From Myxococcales bacterium (GTDB taxonomy: Bacteria; UBA10199; 2-02-FULL-44-16; JAAZCA01): a DNA stretch of 64,000 bases. This document shows, one piece after another, positions 7,577 to 16,178 of this stretch. A program made the translations under genes and the position numbers. The DNA lies in the NCBI GenBank assembly GCA_012513515.1, contig JAAZCA010000031.1:25995-89994 (forward strand), given 5' to 3'. Each line of letters starts with the position of its first letter. Within the stretch, counting starts at the first letter, position 1. The notes under the pieces are model-generated. The model did no database searches. It saw only the letters and a program-made list of their open reading frames with translations, and had not been told where the DNA came from.

Positions 7577-9550
7577 TCAGATGTTGTGGAGCTTCATCCC
7601 AAGCCAGACGCTTCTGCCCGGCTCTGGAAATCCGAACTCGCTCATGTTATTCGCATCGATCACATTTCGCACCGACAGCGAGAGCTCAAGCCACTTGAAG
7701 GGGTCGCTCGTGATCTTCACGTCCCAGCGCTCGCTGGATCGGAGACTGGCCCACACCCCGCTTTCTGGATTAACATAAGGGCGCGGACCGGTGACGATCA
7801 GGCTGCTCGATACGCTGAATAGATCGAGTGGCTCCCATGCCACGGAAAATCTGCCTTTGTGTTCCGGCCTGTACTCAAGCTGACTTGCAGGATGTGAACT
7901 CGAAAGTTTTCTGGCAAAGAGGTACTGATACCCCATATCTATGTTCAGGTCGCATCCGTCGAATTTGAATTCGATCGCCACCTCCGTCCCGGCTAATCGC
8001 GCTCTACTGCTATTTCGCAACTGGTAGAGATCCGGCGAGACAAGCTCCCTCAATATCATATCGTAAATCTCGCTATCGAACACGCTGATCCTGAAGGTGA
8101 GCCATTCTAGCGGAGTCACAGTCGCATCGAGCGAGAAGTTCCAGCCCTTCTCCGCTCCCAAATTCGGGTTTGGAAGATGCGATCCGAACGCATCAGCGAA
8201 CCTCTCCTTCAGCGTTGGAAATCTGGCGCGCCTTGCAACGGAGAGACCGATCATAAAAGCATCGGAGGGTGAAAATTCGACTGCAAAGAGAGGGCTCACG
8301 GTCATCTGATTTTTAGTCTCTATCAGCGACGGAAAACTCTGTGGAATCTCCGAATCTATCTGAAGGCCGGTCTTTATGCTCCAGATCTCATCGAGCGCCC
8401 AGTTGATCTGTGGAGATATGGTGACGAGCCAGCGTTCATAGCTGATCGAGCCTGCGGCGCCCTCGCTGCTCTCGGTATGCTTCTCTAGCCTGCCTCCAGA
8501 CCACAGAAGCAGTTCTATCTTCTTCATCCACGGCGGGCTTATTACGAAAGCTCCCTGCAGTACGCCGCCAGCGGCGATGTCGCTATGGCGGGATGTAAAT
8601 GAGCTGGGGAAACCTTGCGAACTGTATGAAGAATCGTCGTAGGATTTCAGAGTATTGTCGAACTTGGAAAGAAAGAGCGTCTCCTTGATCTGCATACGGT
8701 CGGAAAAATATCTCCCCTCGTGCGAAGCAGAAATCGTGCCCGCACTCCAGGGATCAAAACGCCAGAAACGCGGCCTAGATACCTGCGTATTCGGAGGAAC
8801 GTAATAGTCCCCTCTAACGAGGTCGGCTGAAACAAGGAGGGTGTGATTTTGCACGAGCTCTATGTCGAGTTTGCCCCCACCATATCCCATTTGAACTTCA
8901 CTGCCGATTCGGTCTCCCCCTCCCTGAGTTGGAGTCGGAGTATAATCCCCGGAGAGCGGAAAGTGGTCCCGGTAATCGAAGCCGCCGTAAAGTACGTACC
9001 CGATTTTGCCTATCGTGTTGCTATGAAGAATCGACGCCCCTACCTTGCTCACCGGCGACCCATCGCCCCTAAACTCAAAATGCGGATTTTTGCTCGGCGA
9101 TCTCGTGATGATATTGACTGCACCGCCGAGTCCGCCCGGGCCATAGCTTATCGAGCTGGCCCCCTTGACGACCTCAATTTCCTCCACCATGAAGGAGGGA
9201 AACTTTCCGAGGTCGAGATCGCCGTTATACGGAATGGCGGATGGAACCCCCTCTATCAGGACGGAGACCTCCTTCTGGTCGAACCCCCTCATGTAAAAAA
9301 GATGCTCGCCCCTAGTCCCGCTAACGACTTCCATCGATGGCAAATCGCCGAGTACGTCGGCAATGGTCTCTGAGCTCCCTTCGTCGATATCGCCTCTGTC
9401 AACGCGATCGACCATGGTTCCCGCCGATTTTCCCGCTATCCCGGCAGTCACTGAGATGACGCCAAGATCCACCGGCTCCCCGGCGTACAATGCGGAATGG
9501 AAAAAGATCATGGCAAGGGCCGCCATGGCTGTTCTTCCGGGAATATTCAT
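7577..9550 (-). CDS. TonB-dependent outer-membrane receptor
   Basis: Outer-membrane active transporter driven by TonB/ExbBD; the ligand (siderophore, cobalamin or other) is unknown. The start at 9550 gives a clean signal peptide (MNIPGRTAMAALAMIFFHSALYAG) and a 657 aa product; a longer frame to 9646 adds a charged stretch and is less likely. The plug domain (about 45-170) shows ETIADVLGDLPSMEV, MRGFDQKEVSVLIEGVP and the closing VEEIEVVKGASSISYGPGGL GGAVNI motif. The remainder is barrel with alternating aromatic strands, followed by GMKLHNI. It diverges from rnk. No iron or B12 genes adjoin it, and I see no Fur box or cobalamin riboswitch upstream. Confidence 0.9.
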   Translation of the reverse strand: MNIPGRTAMAALAMIFFHSALYAGEPVDLGVISVTAGIAGKSAGTMVDRVDRGDIDEGSSETIADVLGDLPSMEVVSGTRGEHLFYMRGFDQKEVSVLIEGVPSAIPYNGDLDLGKFPSFMVEEIEVVKGASSISYGPGGLGGAVNIITRSPSKNPHFEFRGDGSPVSKVGASILHSNTIGKIGYVLYGGFDYRDHFPLSGDYTPTPTQGGGDRIGSEVQMGYGGGKLDIELVQNHTLLVSADLVRGDYYVPPNTQVSRPRFWRFDPWSAGTISASHEGRYFSDRMQIKETLFLSKFDNTLKSYDDSSYSSQGFPSSFTSRHSDIAAGGVLQGAFVISPPWMKKIELLLWSGGRLEKHTESSEGAAGSISYERWLVTISPQINWALDEIWSIKTGLQIDSEIPQSFPSLIETKNQMTVSPLFAVEFSPSDAFMIGLSVARRARFPTLKERFADAFGSHLPNPNLGAEKGWNFSLDATVTPLEWLTFRISVFDSEIYDMILRELVSPDLYQLRNSSRARLAGTEVAIEFKFDGCDLNIDMGYQYLFARKLSSSHPASQLEYRPEHKGRFSVAWEPLDLFSVSSSLIVTGPRPYVNPESGVWASLRSSERWDVKITSDPFKWLELSLSVRNVIDANNMSEFGFPEPGRSVWLGMKLHNI

Positions 9551-9722
9551 AAAGGTGCAATACCCAATACTTCCAAAGTCCGCCGCGGTCAACCTGCCTA
9601 AAACGAACTTTTCAACTGTCCGCCCTTTTTTACATAGCAGGAGCATCTAATCGCTCTATTGCATTTATAGCGCAAGTTTGACAGGATTCCTCGCGAAACC
9701 GGAAGAACCAAGGAGGACTTAA

Positions 9723-10130
9723 ATGGACGACCATAGGAAAATCTATCTCTCTGAAAAGGACATGGAGAGGCTTAGAAACATAGTCGGAGAGCGGCAGCAG
9801 AGCAAGGAGCTTCAGCTCCTCGCCGACGAGCTGGACCACGCCATAGTACTTCCTCAGGAAGAAATACCGCCGAACGTGGTTACTATGAACTCCAAGGTCC
9901 TCTTCGAAGACGTCGACACCAAGAAGACCTCCGAAATAACCGTCGTCTATCCGCAGCACGCTGACGCAGCAAATCGAAAAATATCCATACTGGCACCGAT
10001 AGGAGCTGCGCTCATAGGCCTCTCCGTTGGCGATACCATAGAGTGGCCCCTTCCGGGCGGAAAGAAAAAGACTCTACGAATACTGGAGGTGCTATATCAG
10101 CCGGAGGCGGCAGGAAGACGGGACCTATAA
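9723..10130 (+). CDS. rnk: Nucleoside diphosphate kinase regulator / GreA-GreB C-terminal domain protein
   Basis: A 135 aa Rnk-type protein: an N-terminal helical hairpin (residues 1-50) and a C-terminal FKBP-like GreA/GreB domain with VTMNSKVLFEDVD, ITVVYPQHAD, ISILAPIGAALIGLSVGDTIEWPLPGGKKKTLRI. In E. coli Rnk binds RNA polymerase through this domain and affects NDP kinase levels; which role applies here is unknown. AAGGAGG precedes the ATG by seven bases. It ends 15 bases before the antiporter gene and is probably cotranscribed with it. Confidence 0.9.
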   Translation: MDDHRKIYLSEKDMERLRNIVGERQQSKELQLLADELDHAIVLPQEEIPPNVVTMNSKVLFEDVDTKKTSEITVVYPQHADAANRKISILAPIGAALIGLSVGDTIEWPLPGGKKKTLRILEVLYQPEAAGRRDL

Positions 10131-10145
10131 AGGAAGCTCAGAAAA

Positions 10146-11651
10146 ATGTCCATGGAACAATTGTTAGCACTGGCAGCGGTTTTAATCTTCGTAAGCGTGG
10201 TATCAAGTAAGATTTCCGACAAGTTTGCCATTCCGGTTCTGCTGATATTTCTCGCCGTGGGGATGCTCGCCGGTTCCGAGGGAATAGGCGGCATATTTTT
10301 CAACGACACCAGAATAGCCAAATCCATAGGCGTAATCGCGCTGATCTTCATAATATTTTCCGGAGGTTTCGACACGGACTGGAAGGAGACCAAGCCGGTG
10401 CTCTGGCATGGGGTTCTGCTTTCGACAGTCGGCGTCTTCATAACCGCTGTGATCACCGGATTTTTCGCCATGTATGCCCTTGGCTTTTCGCTTCTCGAAG
10501 GGATGTTGCTGGGCTCGATAGTCTCATCGACGGATGCCGCTGCGGTTTTCAGCATCCTGCGCTCAAGAAACATCAGCCTGAAGCCGCCGCTCAAAGCCCT
10601 TCTTGAATTTGAATCCGGAAGCAACGACCCCATGGCCGTTTTTCTCACTCTCGGAATAATAGGAATAATTACCTCGTCGGCCGAGATCAGCGCATCGACT
10701 CTGATACTAAAATTCCTTCTGGATATGGGCGCGGGCGCTCTCATCGGTTACCTGATGGCAAGATTCAGTATCTTTTTCATAAACTTTCTGAAGCTGGAAT
10801 ACGAAGGGTTGTATCCGGTAATAATGATATCGCTTGTATTGCTTACCTACTCCGCCGCCGTCATCATGAAGGGGAATGGCTTTCTTGCGGTCTACATAGC
10901 CGGCCTAATGCTCGGTAAATCCGACATCCCAAACAAGAAGATGATAATGCGATTTCACGACGGAATCGCATGGCTGATGCAGATTGTCATGTTCGTAACT
11001 CTCGGCCTTTTGGTTTTCCCCTCGAAACTGATACCTCTGGCAGGAGTCGGAATGGCTCTGACTATGGTTCTCATGTTCGTGGCAAGGCCTGTCAGCGTAT
11101 TTCTTTTACTTATTCCATTCAAACTCAGCATGCGTATGAAGACAATGGTAGCATGGACCGGTCTCAGGGGATCTGTTCCCATTATACTCGCAACATTTCC
11201 TCTGATGGCCAATATCAGCCGTTCGTCGATGATGTTCAATATCGTCTTTTTTGTAGTGATCGCATCCGTGCTTATACAGGGGATGTCGATACCATTCGTG
11301 TCTAAAATTCTAAAGGTGAACGCCCCCTTTCCAAGGCGCACCGACCACCCGATAGAATTTGAAAGAAAGGGCAAGATCGATGCGGATCTTACTGACATCA
11401 TCGTCCCTTATGAATCCGAGGCGATAGGGAAAAAAATAGGCGAGCTTCCAATTCCAAAAGAACTCCTGATAGTTCTCATCTCCAGAAACGGAAAATACGT
11501 CATCCCTTCAGGAGATACCACTTTTGAGGCAGGTGACGTCCTCCTCGTTCTGGCAAGCGATCATGATTTTGCCGCGCTCAGTCGCGAGATAAGCAGGATA
11601 AAAAAGGTTGAAAAAACCCGAGATATCCAGCAGCCGTTTACATGCGTTTGA
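10146..11651 (+). CDS. Potassium/proton antiporter, CPA1 (NhaP2-like) with TrkA-C domain
   Basis: Inner-membrane cation/proton exchanger of 501 aa. About 12 transmembrane helices fill residues 1-390, with the family motifs STDAAAVFS (near 130), ESGSNDPMAVFLT (near 158, the ion-binding Asp) and TGLRGSVPIILA (near 338). A cytosolic TrkA-C/RCK_C domain (about 410-490: ADLTDIIVPYESEAIGKKIGEL ... FEAGDVLLVLA) is typical of the K+/H+ NhaP2/CvrA branch rather than Na+/H+ NhaP. AAGGAAG lies about nine bases before the ATG. Likely cotranscribed with rnk. Confidence 0.9.
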   Translation: MSMEQLLALAAVLIFVSVVSSKISDKFAIPVLLIFLAVGMLAGSEGIGGIFFNDTRIAKSIGVIALIFIIFSGGFDTDWKETKPVLWHGVLLSTVGVFITAVITGFFAMYALGFSLLEGMLLGSIVSSTDAAAVFSILRSRNISLKPPLKALLEFESGSNDPMAVFLTLGIIGIITSSAEISASTLILKFLLDMGAGALIGYLMARFSIFFINFLKLEYEGLYPVIMISLVLLTYSAAVIMKGNGFLAVYIAGLMLGKSDIPNKKMIMRFHDGIAWLMQIVMFVTLGLLVFPSKLIPLAGVGMALTMVLMFVARPVSVFLLLIPFKLSMRMKTMVAWTGLRGSVPIILATFPLMANISRSSMMFNIVFFVVIASVLIQGMSIPFVSKILKVNAPFPRRTDHPIEFERKGKIDADLTDIIVPYESEAIGKKIGELPIPKELLIVLISRNGKYVIPSGDTTFEAGDVLLVLASDHDFAALSREISRIKKVEKTRDIQQPFTCV

Positions 11652-11689
11652 AATCTGCCTAGTATGCTGTAACCTCACAGGGAGGAAAT

Positions 11690-12310
11690 ATGAAGCTGAA
11701 AAAAGCAGTTTCACTTTTCGCAGTTATTCTAATCACGGCCATCTTCTTTTCGGGCTGCGCAAAAGATGATAGCCACTGGGGTCAGAAACTAGATGTCGAT
11801 AAAAAATGGTGGAAGGTCGAAGGGCAATCTTGGGATCGCAAAAACAATCTTTTCATGGCCGTGGGATATTCCAATCCGAACTGGAGCGATAAATACGATC
11901 AGAGGAAGAGCGCAGATTTGGATGCCCGCTCTCAGGCAGCATCCTTTATGAACAGCCTCGTAAAAAATTACATGCAGGAAACGAGAAGCCACAACTATTC
12001 CTTATCTGAGAGCTTCGTCGAAATCTCAGCCAACGAAACGGTTTTGGGTTCCGTCATAGTCGCCAGAAAGTATTGGAAAAAGAGGTATCATTCTCTCGTT
12101 AAGGTCGATCTCGGCTATTTCTTTTCCAATATCTACAAGAAATACGCAGCCGATATGGAGTCGAAGATAAAAAAATCTTCCCAATCAGTTTCGGCGGAAG
12201 AGATAAGCGCGAGGGTCTCCGCTTCTGTAGAGAAACTGAAAACTTTGGAGGTTCCTGCTATTGAAAAAAGCATCGTAGCGACTCCCAAAGCGGAGGGCAT
12301 AGATGAATAA
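11690..12310 (+). CDS. Lipoprotein, LPP20-like
   Basis: First gene of a four-gene envelope operon. The signal peptide ends in a lipobox (FFSGC at residues 20-24). The mature part has the LPP20 features: an opening Trp-rich segment (KKWWKVEGQSWDRKNNLFMAVGYSNP), then ADLDARSQAASFMNSLVKNYMQE, a typical alpha/beta core. The C-terminal 50 residues are helical and charged. GGGAGGAAAT precedes the ATG. The stop overlaps the next start by eight bases. LPP20-type proteins are found with LpoB and COG3014 in many diderms; the function is unproven, presumably in outer-membrane assembly or peptidoglycan linkage. Confidence 0.8.
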   Translation: MKLKKAVSLFAVILITAIFFSGCAKDDSHWGQKLDVDKKWWKVEGQSWDRKNNLFMAVGYSNPNWSDKYDQRKSADLDARSQAASFMNSLVKNYMQETRSHNYSLSESFVEISANETVLGSVIVARKYWKKRYHSLVKVDLGYFFSNIYKKYAADMESKIKKSSQSVSAEEISARVSASVEKLKTLEVPAIEKSIVATPKAEGIDE

Positions 12311-13361
12311 ATTATTGCGCTTCGCAATTTTAGTCTGCGCATTCACGTTTTTATCCTCTCAGGCATCTGCTAAAAAACCTGACTGGATAGATGGAACGTC
12401 AAAAAAATATCCCGAGCCACACTATTTCATAGGCATGGGTGAAGCGATGCTCGGAAAGGGTTCGGAAAAACAGGTTCACTCCCTCGCTGCAGACAGGGCA
12501 CGCGCTGAAATAGCCAAGTCGATAAGGAGTAGCGTATCGGTGGATGAAAGATCGGGAAGAAAGGTTGAGTCTTCGGCAAAAGGAAAAAGTCGCGACCTTT
12601 CTCAGGACTCGTATCAGAGTTCATCGGTCAGGATATCGGCAGGCCAGATACTGGAAGATGTTCAGATCAAAGAGTACTACAAGGATAAAAAAGAGGGGCG
12701 TCTCTATGCTCTGGCCGCGCTCGACCGCCCGAAGGCCGCCAAGAGGCTCTCGGCAAGGCTCGATCAGGTGCTGAAAGAAATCTCCACCGAAATGGAGATG
12801 GGGCGCGAGGCGCAAGATGCCGGAAACTATCTTCCAGCGATGAAACGCTATAGCAACGCACTTTCGCTCTCCTCTGGAGCTTCCGATATCGCGGAACTAA
12901 TTTCAATATTGAAGCCTGCCGGCCCGTCACCACTATCGGAGGGATTGGCCACAGCGGAGATAAAGGAGCTGATTTCGAGGCTCGGCTCGATGATCGCTTT
13001 TGAAATAAAAATAAACGACGAAAATTCTGCGATCAGACCCTACATAGTGCGCGGACTGAAAAATTACGGATTTTCTGTCGGCGCCGACACAGCCGGAGCC
13101 AAGAAATCTTATACGCTCGATTGCAGGATTGATATCATCGAAAAAGGAACGATCGATATGGGGCCGGGGCTTCTGATGAATGTGTATCAGGCAGATCTTG
13201 ATGTTGAGATAACCGACACTTCCGACAGCAATGTCATAGGATCGATGACATGGTCCGCAAACGCAAACGAGAAAAGTTCGGTTGCTGCTGAAAAATCCGC
13301 AGTACGCGCGCTTGGAAGGCTCGTGGAAAAACAGATCGGCGAAAAGTTGGTGGGGATTTAA
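12303..13361 (+). CDS. LPP20 family exported protein
   Basis: 352 aa with a signal peptide ending near SSQASA (residue 23) and no lipobox Cys. The LPP20 domain follows: KPDWIDG, YFIGMGEAMLGKGSEKQVHSLAADRARAEIAKSIRSSVSV and LEDVQIKEYYKDKKEGRLYALAALDRPKA. The C-terminal half (about 230-350) has a second alpha/beta region (FEIKINDENSAIRPYIVRGLKNYGF, then DADLDVEITDT-like strands) resembling the secretion-type domain found in related proteins. It is translationally coupled to the preceding gene by an eight-base overlap. Confidence 0.8.
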   Translation: MNKLLRFAILVCAFTFLSSQASAKKPDWIDGTSKKYPEPHYFIGMGEAMLGKGSEKQVHSLAADRARAEIAKSIRSSVSVDERSGRKVESSAKGKSRDLSQDSYQSSSVRISAGQILEDVQIKEYYKDKKEGRLYALAALDRPKAAKRLSARLDQVLKEISTEMEMGREAQDAGNYLPAMKRYSNALSLSSGASDIAELISILKPAGPSPLSEGLATAEIKELISRLGSMIAFEIKINDENSAIRPYIVRGLKNYGFSVGADTAGAKKSYTLDCRIDIIEKGTIDMGPGLLMNVYQADLDVEITDTSDSNVIGSMTWSANANEKSSVAAEKSAVRALGRLVEKQIGEKLVGI

Positions 13362-13388
13362 GTTAAACAAAAACTGAAAGGAAAATTT

Positions 13389-13991
13389 ATGAAGCGATAT
13401 CTATCCACGATAATTGTAATAACCTCGCTCTTCATGGTCGCATCGTGTGGAAGCAAGAGCGTCTATACGAAAGGCAAATACATCAACCCTGAAGAGGTAA
13501 AACTCCTGAGCGACAAATTCGTGGAAGCCGACCTTCAGATGATTGCAGACACCCTTACGAATTCTCTTCTCTCAAGCGATCTTGTGGCCGAACAATCTAA
13601 AAAGCCTTCGATAATAATCAGCCTTTTTACCAATGGAACCGACGAGCATATCGATATCCTGTCGCTGACAAACAACATAAGAACGGACCTGATGAAATCG
13701 AAACAGTTTCGATTCCTAAATGAGCGACTCAGAAAAAAGATGGCGGAGGAATACGAATATCAGGCCTCCGGCTACGTCGATCCCGAAACTGCCAAGATGA
13801 AGGGAAAACAGATCGGCGCGGACTGGTTGATATCAGGGCACATCTCCTCCATCAGACAACCGGTTGGAAAAGATGAGATCGTCTATTACAAGACTACGCT
13901 GGAAGTCACCGATCTCGAGACCTCTGAAATACTCTGGGCAGATGAAGTAGAGCTTAAAAAAGCATTCAAGCGCAAAAAGGTTAGGTTCTAG
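13389..13991 (+). CDS. lpoB: LpoB-type lipoprotein, penicillin-binding protein activator
   Basis: 200 aa outer-membrane lipoprotein; lipobox VASC at residues 17-20. The LpoB core is evident: LSDKFVEADLQMIADTLTNSLL, PSIIISLFTNGTDEHIDILSLTNNIRTDLMKSKQFRFLNE, and the closing GADWLISGHISSI plus LEVTDLETSEILWADE. In E. coli LpoB reaches through the peptidoglycan to activate PBP1b; the partner here is not in the window. AAAGGAAAA precedes the ATG. Third gene of the operon, four bases before COG3014. Family assignment is good; orthology of function is inferred. Confidence 0.85.
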   Translation: MKRYLSTIIVITSLFMVASCGSKSVYTKGKYINPEEVKLLSDKFVEADLQMIADTLTNSLLSSDLVAEQSKKPSIIISLFTNGTDEHIDILSLTNNIRTDLMKSKQFRFLNERLRKKMAEEYEYQASGYVDPETAKMKGKQIGADWLISGHISSIRQPVGKDEIVYYKTTLEVTDLETSEILWADEVELKKAFKRKKVRF

Positions 13992-13994
13992 CAG

Positions 13995-15857
13995 ATGAGC
14001 AAGCCTCCCCTGCGAGCTTTGTCGATTTTATTGGCGATAGCAACAATTCCGCTGGCGTCGTGTTCATCCACTTATATGAAGAGTGCGGATGGAGCCCATC
14101 GCGCCATGTATCGTGGCGATTATAAGCGTGCGATCAATCTGATAAATGCCGTAAAACCCGCACAGAAAGATGCGCTCCTTCACCTGATGGACAAGGGGAT
14201 GATCCTGCACGCTGCCGGACACTACGAAGAGAGCAATAAGGTTCTTTTCGAAGCGGAGGATCTTGCAAAAGGGATACGTTCCAAGAGCCTTTCGCGCGAG
14301 GTTGGGGCTACGCTTGGCAGCGAAGAGGCGACCGAATACTCCGGCGACAATCATGAAGTCGTGATGATTGCCGTCACGAGGATGCTCAACTTCCTAATGC
14401 TTGACGATTGGAATTCAGCTCTCGTGGAAGTGAGAAGGGTTGGAAATATCGCTGCGGATTATTACGGTTCTTCAAAAAATTTCGACAACGCCTTTGCGAT
14501 ATATCTCTCGGCTGTTATATGGGAAACGCTGGGACACTTAAATGACGCCTACATAGATTATAAAAGACTGGCGTCGCTCAATAAAAATATCCCCTATTAT
14601 TCAAGCGATCTGAAAAGTTCCGCGAAGAGGCTCGGTCTTTCAGCCAATCTACCGCAAAAGCTTTCCACTCCATTGGAAACGCCTGAAAATTACAGATCGC
14701 ACGGAGCTGGCGAGCTCATAGTGATACTGCAGAGCGGGCGTTCACCGAAATTCGTATCTGAATACGTATCCGATGGGCTGATCACTATGGCAGTTCCAAT
14801 AGCGTTTGTATGGCCTGACTCGCCTGCGATGGCAGATGTCATCGTAGATGGAAAAAGCATCGGCGGAACTTATCCATTCTACAATGTGTCCGACGATGTG
14901 ATGCGCGCAATGAAAAGCCGTCAGAAGCGCACGCTGGTCAGAAAAATTATCAAAAGCTCTGTGCAGACCGGCCTTTATGGGGCGAGCTATAACCTGATGA
15001 AATCTGATGATTCGGCAGAACAGGGGCTCGGCCTCGCGCTTGGAATCGCCGGGCTTTTGATGTCGGCATCCGAAAAGGCGGATGAAAGGAGCTGGCGCAC
15101 CCTTCCAGCCCACTATGAAATAGGAAGGTTCTATCTGAAGCCGGGAAAGAGTGAAGTCTCGGTAGTCTCCAGATCCGGGGCTAAAATAGTTTCAAAAGAT
15201 GTTGAGATCTCCAAGGAGAAACCCGTCCTTATCCTTGCCCACGTCCCTTGGGACGGAATCGATACGCCAAAGAGGTATGCTGCTAAGCAGAGTGAACAAA
15301 AAAATATCTCCGAAAAGGAGAGGACCATCTCAAAGGAGATCAGGAAAAGACCCTCTGATGGAAATCTAAAAATAGATTTGGCGGAGGCAAAAATAGAGAA
15401 CGGGGATTACGACATCGAAAAGCTGCTTTTGGATGGAATTTCGCAGGGAGGAGATAATATCCGCGGATATTCACTTCTTACCGTATCACTAGCTGTAAAA
15501 GGGGATTATATTCCGGCATCCAAAACCGCGCAAAAAGCAGGGCTAACATCCTATGCAGACGCACTCGCCTACGCCGGCGGTGAAAAGAGCTCCGCCCCAA
15601 AATCATCGTACTCTCCTTCGGAGGGGAGGGTCAAAGGCTTTTCAAGTTTTACGCACGGGCTCGTTGCTGAAAAAGACGGAAATCATAAGGAGGCCTGCCG
15701 ACTCTTTTTAAAATCATACGAGGATGGTTTAAAAGGCAAGCCGGTTATCAAAAAGACGCTTGCCGCCCTCGGCGCCTCCGGGGATGATTTCAAGAAATCT
15801 GCTGAAGGCAGGGCCATAGCCGACAAGTTCATCGATGAATATCTCGAGATGTACTAG
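13995..15857 (+). CDS. COG3014 family lipoprotein (TPR-like)
   Basis: 620 aa lipoprotein; lipobox LASC at about residues 19-22. The N-terminal 230 residues are helical repeats with the family pattern HRAMYRGDYKRAINLINAVKP, DKGMILHAAGHYEESNKVLFEAEDL and LDDWNSALVEVRRVG. A beta-rich middle (GELIVILQSGRSPKF ... VIVDGKSIGGTYPF) follows, and further tetratricopeptide-like helices form the C-terminal 180 residues. COG3014 proteins commonly sit beside LpoB and LPP20 genes, as here. The stop codon TAG falls inside a sequence resembling an insertion-element end (see 15851). Confidence 0.85.
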   Translation: MSKPPLRALSILLAIATIPLASCSSTYMKSADGAHRAMYRGDYKRAINLINAVKPAQKDALLHLMDKGMILHAAGHYEESNKVLFEAEDLAKGIRSKSLSREVGATLGSEEATEYSGDNHEVVMIAVTRMLNFLMLDDWNSALVEVRRVGNIAADYYGSSKNFDNAFAIYLSAVIWETLGHLNDAYIDYKRLASLNKNIPYYSSDLKSSAKRLGLSANLPQKLSTPLETPENYRSHGAGELIVILQSGRSPKFVSEYVSDGLITMAVPIAFVWPDSPAMADVIVDGKSIGGTYPFYNVSDDVMRAMKSRQKRTLVRKIIKSSVQTGLYGASYNLMKSDDSAEQGLGLALGIAGLLMSASEKADERSWRTLPAHYEIGRFYLKPGKSEVSVVSRSGAKIVSKDVEISKEKPVLILAHVPWDGIDTPKRYAAKQSEQKNISEKERTISKEIRKRPSDGNLKIDLAEAKIENGDYDIEKLLLDGISQGGDNIRGYSLLTVSLAVKGDYIPASKTAQKAGLTSYADALAYAGGEKSSAPKSSYSPSEGRVKGFSSFTHGLVAEKDGNHKEACRLFLKSYEDGLKGKPVIKKTLAALGASGDDFKKSAEGRAIADKFIDEYLEMY

Positions 15858-15880
15858 CCGCAATATGATCTGACAGTCCG
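15851..15880. mobile_element. Possible decayed end of an insertion element/MITE
   Basis: TGTACTAGCCGCAATATGATCTGACAGT resembles the terminal repeat of the 73 bp palindrome at 63729 (TGTAGTAGCC ... GATCTGACAG), with most positions matching. Its TAG supplies the stop codon of the COG3014 gene. One arm only; no second arm is seen. Confidence 0.4.
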
Positions 15881-15924
15881 TATTTCCAGCCACAATCCAA
15901 CCTTGCAACTGCAGATTAAACATC

Positions 15925-16178
15925 AAGAAGCTAGAATCTAGAAGTGAGAGGCGATTTCTACAGGCGAGGTTTTTCTAGCTTCTAGCCCCTCGCTTCTGGC
16001 CTCTGTTTTTCTCAGTCACGGTTGTTACGGGATCCCCGATTAAACCGCTCGGGGATGACAACCTTTTCGCCATTCGGGGATGACGACCATACTGTCATTC
16101 CCGCATGATTTAAGCCGCCGCTACCGCGGGGTTCCGACCGCTCACCAGTTACGAGTCACCAGTCACAAGTCACGGCTG
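15925..16178. repeat. Composite repeat cluster (E, A x2, B, C)
   Basis: Fills the gap between the COG3014 and radical SAM genes: unit E (AGAAGCTAGAATCTAGAAG and its inverted partner TTCTAGCTTCTAGC), unit A hairpins (GGGATCCCCGATT ... TCGGGGATGACAA), unit B (TCATTCCCGCATGATTTAAG, CCGCCGCTACCGCGGGGTT) and unit C (CACCAGTTACGAGTCACCAG). No gene is visible in it. Confidence 0.8.

Noticed and set aside
9551-9722. Cobalamin riboswitch or Fur box between the TonB receptor and rnk
   Set aside because: I could not find the B12-box or a 19-bp Fur-type palindrome.
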